In this document: positions 60,943-64,000 of the stretch, one piece after another
How the letters are laid out: each line of letters starts with the position of its first letter
Numbering within the stretch: the first letter of the stretch is position 1
Assembly (NCBI RefSeq): GCF_010093205.1
Contig: NZ_PDWN01000011.1
Span: 1-64,000 of the forward strand
Reading direction: 5' to 3'
DNA: 64,000 nt
Source: Pseudoxanthomonas daejeonensis
GTDB taxonomy: Bacteria; Pseudomonadota; Gammaproteobacteria; Xanthomonadales; Xanthomonadaceae
Notes under the pieces: model-generated
Databases searched by the model: none
Told to the model about the DNA's origin: nothing
Seen by the model: the letters and a program-made list of their open reading frames with translations, nothing else
Made by a program: the position numbers and the translations under genes

Positions 60943-62025
60943 ATGAATAAGAAACTTCTGACTGCAGCACTGCTTGGCGGCCTCGCCGTTGCGCAGGCTG
61001 CTTCCGCGCAGGAGTTTGATGACCGCTGGTACCTTACCGGTTCGGCGGGCTTCAACTTCCAGGACAGCGGTCGCGGCACCGAAGACGTCCCCTTCCTGGG
61101 CCTGGGTCTGGGCAAGTTCGTCAGCCCGAACTGGTCCATCGACGGCGAGCTGAACTACCAGAACCCCGGTCTGAACAGCAATCGTCACCTGAACTGGAGC
61201 CAGTACGGCGTTTCGTTGGACTTCCGTCGCTTCCTGATCCAGGAAGGCCGTGAGTACAACCCGTACTTCCTGTTCGGTGTTGGCTACCAGCGCGCCGAGG
61301 AAGAGTTCGACGCCTTCCCGAACCCGGATTCCCCGGGTCGTCGTGAAGACGGCAACCTTGCTGCCAAGGTCGGTGTCGGCCTGCAGACCACCTTTGACCA
61401 GCGCGTCGCCGTGCGTGCCGAAGTGGCGTACCGCGCCGACTTCGACGACCGCAGCGTCAATGCGCCGAGCGAAGACTGGTTCGGCGACATCCTCGCCTCG
61501 ATCGGCCTGGTGATCCCGCTGGGTCCGCCGCCGGCTGCCCCGGTCGCTCCGCCGCCGGCCGCGCCGAGCTGCGCCGACCTGGACGACGACGGCGACGGCG
61601 TCAACAACTGCGACGACAAGTGCCCCGACACGCAGGCCGGTACGGTTGTGGGTCCGGACGGTTGCCCGGTGCCGGTGTCGATCGACCTGAAGGGTGTGAA
61701 CTTCGACTTCGACAAGGCGACCCTGCGTCCCGACGCGCTGGCGACCCTGGGCGAAGCCACCGAGATCCTGCGCCGTTATCCGCAGCTGAAGGTTGAAGTC
61801 GCCGGCCACACCGACCTGTGCGGTGCCGAGGACTACAACCAGAAGCTGTCCGAGCGTCGCGCCAAGACGGTGTACGACTACCTGACCAGCAACGGCATCG
61901 ATGCCGGTCGCCTGGCCGGTCCGGTGGGCTACGGCGAGAGCCGTCCGCTCGAGCCGACCCCGCAGACGCTGCCGGGTTGCAAGAACGAAACCAACCGTCG
62001 TACCGAGCTGAACGTCCAGAACTGA
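60943..62025 (+). CDS. OmpA-family outer-membrane protein
   Basis: A 360-residue porin-like anchor linking outer membrane to peptidoglycan. Signal peptide residues 1-22 (cut after ASA). An eight-strand-type barrel spans about 23-195. A proline/alanine linker and a calcium-binding thrombospondin-3-like repeat (DLDDDGDGVNNCDDKCPDTQ) follow. The C-terminal OmpA domain has NFDFDKATLRPDA and GHTDLCGAEDYNQKLSERRA, with the aspartate and arginine that hold diaminopimelate. The ribosome binding site AAGGAG is nine bases before ATG 60943. Confidence 0.93.
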   Translation: MNKKLLTAALLGGLAVAQAASAQEFDDRWYLTGSAGFNFQDSGRGTEDVPFLGLGLGKFVSPNWSIDGELNYQNPGLNSNRHLNWSQYGVSLDFRRFLIQEGREYNPYFLFGVGYQRAEEEFDAFPNPDSPGRREDGNLAAKVGVGLQTTFDQRVAVRAEVAYRADFDDRSVNAPSEDWFGDILASIGLVIPLGPPPAAPVAPPPAAPSCADLDDDGDGVNNCDDKCPDTQAGTVVGPDGCPVPVSIDLKGVNFDFDKATLRPDALATLGEATEILRRYPQLKVEVAGHTDLCGAEDYNQKLSERRAKTVYDYLTSNGIDAGRLAGPVGYGESRPLEPTPQTLPGCKNETNRRTELNVQN

Positions 62026-62048
62026 TCGGACGCCAAGCGGCAAAACCA

Positions 62049-62081
62049 CAAGGCCCGGCTTCTGCCGGGCCTTGTTTTTTT
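62049..62081 (+). terminator. Terminator after the OmpA gene
   Basis: An 11-base perfect stem (62049-62059 with 62064-62074), loop TTCT and seven Ts. The strongest intrinsic terminator in the window, suited to a highly expressed gene. Confidence 0.95.
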
Positions 62082-62182
62082 CATGCCCGGGAATGCCCAC
62101 GCGCGGGATTTGCGTCGTGCGTCCTTGAATCACCCGATGCCGCTGCCTACACTCGGCTCGACCATCTCCAGGAACCATCCAG

Positions 62183-62689
62183 ATGCGCGCCATCGTCGCT
62201 GCCGGCCTGTTTGGCCTCGCCTATATCCCGGTTGCCGCGATTGCTGCCGCCAACTGTTCCGGCCCGATGGTGCAGGCTCCGCTGCCGTTGCATGCCACGG
62301 TAGCCGCGCCGGTCGCACCGGAACTGGGCTCGCGCACCTCGCAACTGGGAATGCCCAGTGGCGTGCTTGCCCCCGAGTCCGATGCCAGCCAGTCGCTGGA
62401 CCGGGTGTTGCTGCGCCTGCGGATCGAGGGCTGCCGCAACGTCGCCAAGGCCCTGCCCGCCTCGCCGGCCGCGGTCAGTTCCAACGATCCGGCGGCCTAC
62501 AAGCCCAAGACCGAATTCGACAATACCCCCTGGCGTTTCAACATGACCCAGGATGGCAAGCGCATGACCGCCGACGAGTTCGACGCCTGGATGAAGGCGC
62601 GCGGCGCGCGCGTGGCCACCGGCAAGCCGGCTGCCGCTCAGCCTGCTGCTGCTCCCGCGGCGCCAGCCAAGCCTCCGGCCAAGGACTGA
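62183..62689 (+). CDS. Exported protein with C-terminal FDAWMKARG motif
   Basis: A 168-residue protein of unknown function. Residues 1-23 form a signal peptide. The middle is poorly conserved-looking, with two cysteines (C25 and C84). Residues 117-145 hold WRFNMTQDGKRMTADEF then DAWMKARGARVA, shared with the lipoprotein at 63583. The tail is alanine/proline/lysine-rich. The pseudouridine synthase gene follows after 49 bases. Confidence 0.7.
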   Translation: MRAIVAAGLFGLAYIPVAAIAAANCSGPMVQAPLPLHATVAAPVAPELGSRTSQLGMPSGVLAPESDASQSLDRVLLRLRIEGCRNVAKALPASPAAVSSNDPAAYKPKTEFDNTPWRFNMTQDGKRMTADEFDAWMKARGARVATGKPAAAQPAAAPAAPAKPPAKD

Positions 62690-62738
62690 CCCCGGTCACG
62701 GAGGGGATCCCTCCCGTCCGGCGGCATGTCGCGCTTCG

Positions 62739-63494
62739 ATGGCAGGTCGCCATCCCGCAACACCGCGCCATGGGCTTGCACGAGTGCTGTCCAAGGCAGG
62801 CGTGTGCTCGCGCACCGAAGCGGCGAACTGGATACGCGATGGACGCGTGCGGGTCGACGGGCGCATCGTCCGCGATCCCGAATACCCGTTGCACGACGGC
62901 ATGCGGCGCGTGCAGGTCGACGGCCTGGACGCCGCACCACCGCCGCGCCAGTACCTGATGCTCAACAAGCCGCGTGGCCTGGTGACCAGCACGCGCGACG
63001 AGCAGGGACGCGACACGGTCTACCGCTGCCTGGAGGGTGCGCCGTTGCCCTGGCTGGCGCCGGTCGGGCGCCTGGACAAGGCCAGCGAGGGGTTGCTGCT
63101 TTTCAGCAACGACCCGCAATGGGCGTTCGCGATCCTCGACCCGGCCAGCGGACCCGACAAGACCTACCACGTGCAGGTCGATCGCCTGCCCGATGCCGCA
63201 TGGCTGGCGCTGCTGGAGCAGGGCACGGACGTGGAAGGCGAACACCTGCGCGCGAAGTCGGTCTCGGTGCTGCGCTGCGGGGAGCGCAACGCCTGGCTGG
63301 AGATCGTGCTCGACGAAGGGCGCAACCGGCAGATCCGCCGCCTGCTGGCCGCATTCGACGTCGGCGTGTTGCGCCTGGTGCGCGTGGCGATCGGTGGCCT
63401 GGCGCTGGGTACGCTCGGCAAGGGCGAGTGGCGCCTGCTCCAGGACAGCGAGCGCGATGCGCTGGCACCGGCGACCGCGCCGGTGCCACGCTGA
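62739..63494 (+). CDS. RsuA/RluB/RluE-family pseudouridine synthase
   Basis: This modifies a uridine in 16S or 23S rRNA. The protein has 251 residues. An S4 RNA-binding domain spans about 12-60 (RVLSKAGVCSRTEAANWIRD). The catalytic aspartate is D113 in PVGRLDKASEGLLLFSND. The family RNA-contact region EGRNRQIRRLLAAF is present. The RLD motif resembles RluE more than RsuA, but the exact target cannot be assigned. Its ribosome binding site is weak, so it may be read from the upstream message. Confidence 0.88.
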   Translation: MAGRHPATPRHGLARVLSKAGVCSRTEAANWIRDGRVRVDGRIVRDPEYPLHDGMRRVQVDGLDAAPPPRQYLMLNKPRGLVTSTRDEQGRDTVYRCLEGAPLPWLAPVGRLDKASEGLLLFSNDPQWAFAILDPASGPDKTYHVQVDRLPDAAWLALLEQGTDVEGEHLRAKSVSVLRCGERNAWLEIVLDEGRNRQIRRLLAAFDVGVLRLVRVAIGGLALGTLGKGEWRLLQDSERDALAPATAPVPR

Positions 63495-63582
63495 TCGCGC
63501 TGCGGCAAACCGGCACTGCCGCACGGTTTGCACCGTTGCCCTGCGCCTACACTGCCGCGGTCGAACCATGCCGGGGAAATCC

Positions 63583-63903
63583 ATGTCGCGGATGCGTCCG
63601 TTCCACATCCTGATGCTGCTGGCCGGTGTTGCCCTGCTGACCGCCTGCGCGGGGAAGAAGCCGCGCTCGGCGGCGAAGGCCGCGGCCAAGGAGGACGTTG
63701 TCGCCGTCCACGGCAAGGATCCGTACCCCTACCGGTTCGACATGACCCAGAAGGGCAAGCGGATGAGCGCCGACGACTTCGACGCCTGGATGAAGGCGCG
63801 TGGGTTGCGCGTCGCCAAGGGCGGATCCACCCCCAAGCCCGCCAAGGGCAAGGGCAAGGCGATCGCGGCGGCAAAGGCCAAGACCAAGCCCAAGAACGAC
63901 TGA
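63583..63903 (+). CDS. Small lipoprotein with FDAWMKARG motif
   Basis: A 106-residue protein. I start at ATG 63583 (MSRMRPFHILMLLAGV) after GGGGA; ATG 63568 is in frame but worse placed. The lipobox is LLTAC with C22. Residues 50-78 hold YRFDMTQKGKRMSADDF then DAWMKARGLRVA, 23 of 29 identical to the protein at 62183. The C-terminus is a lysine/alanine-rich tail (KGKAIAAAKAKTKPK) that could bind nucleic acid, membrane or wall polymers. Function unknown. Confidence 0.75.
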   Translation: MSRMRPFHILMLLAGVALLTACAGKKPRSAAKAAAKEDVVAVHGKDPYPYRFDMTQKGKRMSADDFDAWMKARGLRVAKGGSTPKPAKGKGKAIAAAKAKTKPKND

Positions 63904-63926
63904 CCTCCGGTCCAGACGGCGACGCG

Positions 63927-64000
63927 TCAGCCGCCGATCACCCCGAGCTCGCGGCCGATGCGGATGAAGGCATCGATCGCCCGGTCCAGTTGTTCCCGGG
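63927..64000 (-). CDS. kbl: 3' end of probable 2-amino-3-ketobutyrate CoA ligase
   Basis: Only the last 24 codons are in the window, ending at TGA 63929-63927. They read REQLDRAIDAFIRIGRELGV, then IGG and stop, which resembles the end of E. coli Kbl (AFTRIGKQLGVI). Kbl would make acetyl-CoA and glycine in threonine breakdown. The rest lies beyond the right edge. It converges on the small lipoprotein gene. Confidence 0.6.
   Translation of the reverse strand, partial: REQLDRAIDAFIRIGRELGVIGG

Overview
The window reads as a GC-rich gammaproteobacterial chromosome of the family Xanthomonadaceae (Lysobacter/Luteimonas/Stenotrophomonas-like). The clues are the rif-str-S10-spc-alpha gene order, the ribosomal protein sequences, a class II DAHP synthase, a DsbB and several small Xanthomonadaceae-type proteins. 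This is inferred from gene content and remembered protein families; no database search was run.

1-33 kb is the core transcription/translation block on the + strand: tuf - tRNA-Trp - secE - nusG - rplKA - rplJL - rpoBC - rpsLG - fusA - tuf (second copy) - S10 operon (rpsJ to rpsQ) - spc operon (rplN to secY) - alpha operon (rpsM, rpsK, rpsD, rpoA, rplQ). The two tuf genes are near-identical direct repeats 17.2 kb apart. Four promoters with the same -10 hexamer TATACT start transcription at rplK, rpsL, rpsJ and rpsH, and three of them run straight into a hairpin at the start of the transcript. The spc operon is split by a terminator plus promoter between rpsN and rpsH, and no rpmJ is seen after secY.

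33-45 kb holds housekeeping genes: dsbB, class II DAHP synthase, a secreted amidase, typA, a cyclophilin, a membrane-anchored CxxC thiol protein, mdh, prpE, an M14 carboxypeptidase and an RluA-type pseudouridine synthase.

45-51.4 kb is the accessory, scarred part. It holds a glycine-zipper protein, an in-frame chimera of a DUF3604-like lipoprotein start and a HupE/UreJ-like membrane tail, a two-gene esterase/GH43 operon, small conserved hypotheticals, and a head-to-head pair of 5'-truncated genes (outer-membrane barrel and Crp-type regulator) meeting at about 50,995. These look like deletion scars.

51.4-64 kb carries part of a methylcitrate locus (a helix-turn-helix/citrate-synthase fusion divergent from prpB-prpC), a beta-class glutathione S-transferase, a cell wall hydrolase, a REP-like repeat cluster, a FadH-type dienoyl-CoA reductase, a zinc-type alcohol dehydrogenase, an OmpA protein, and a pseudouridine synthase flanked by two secreted proteins that share one C-terminal motif. 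The window ends in the 3' end of a probable kbl gene. I saw no CRISPR array, insertion sequence or prophage. No single new multi-gene system stands out; the strongest leads are the chimera, the promoter-proximal hairpins of the ribosomal operons, the truncated gene pair and the shared-motif secreted proteins.
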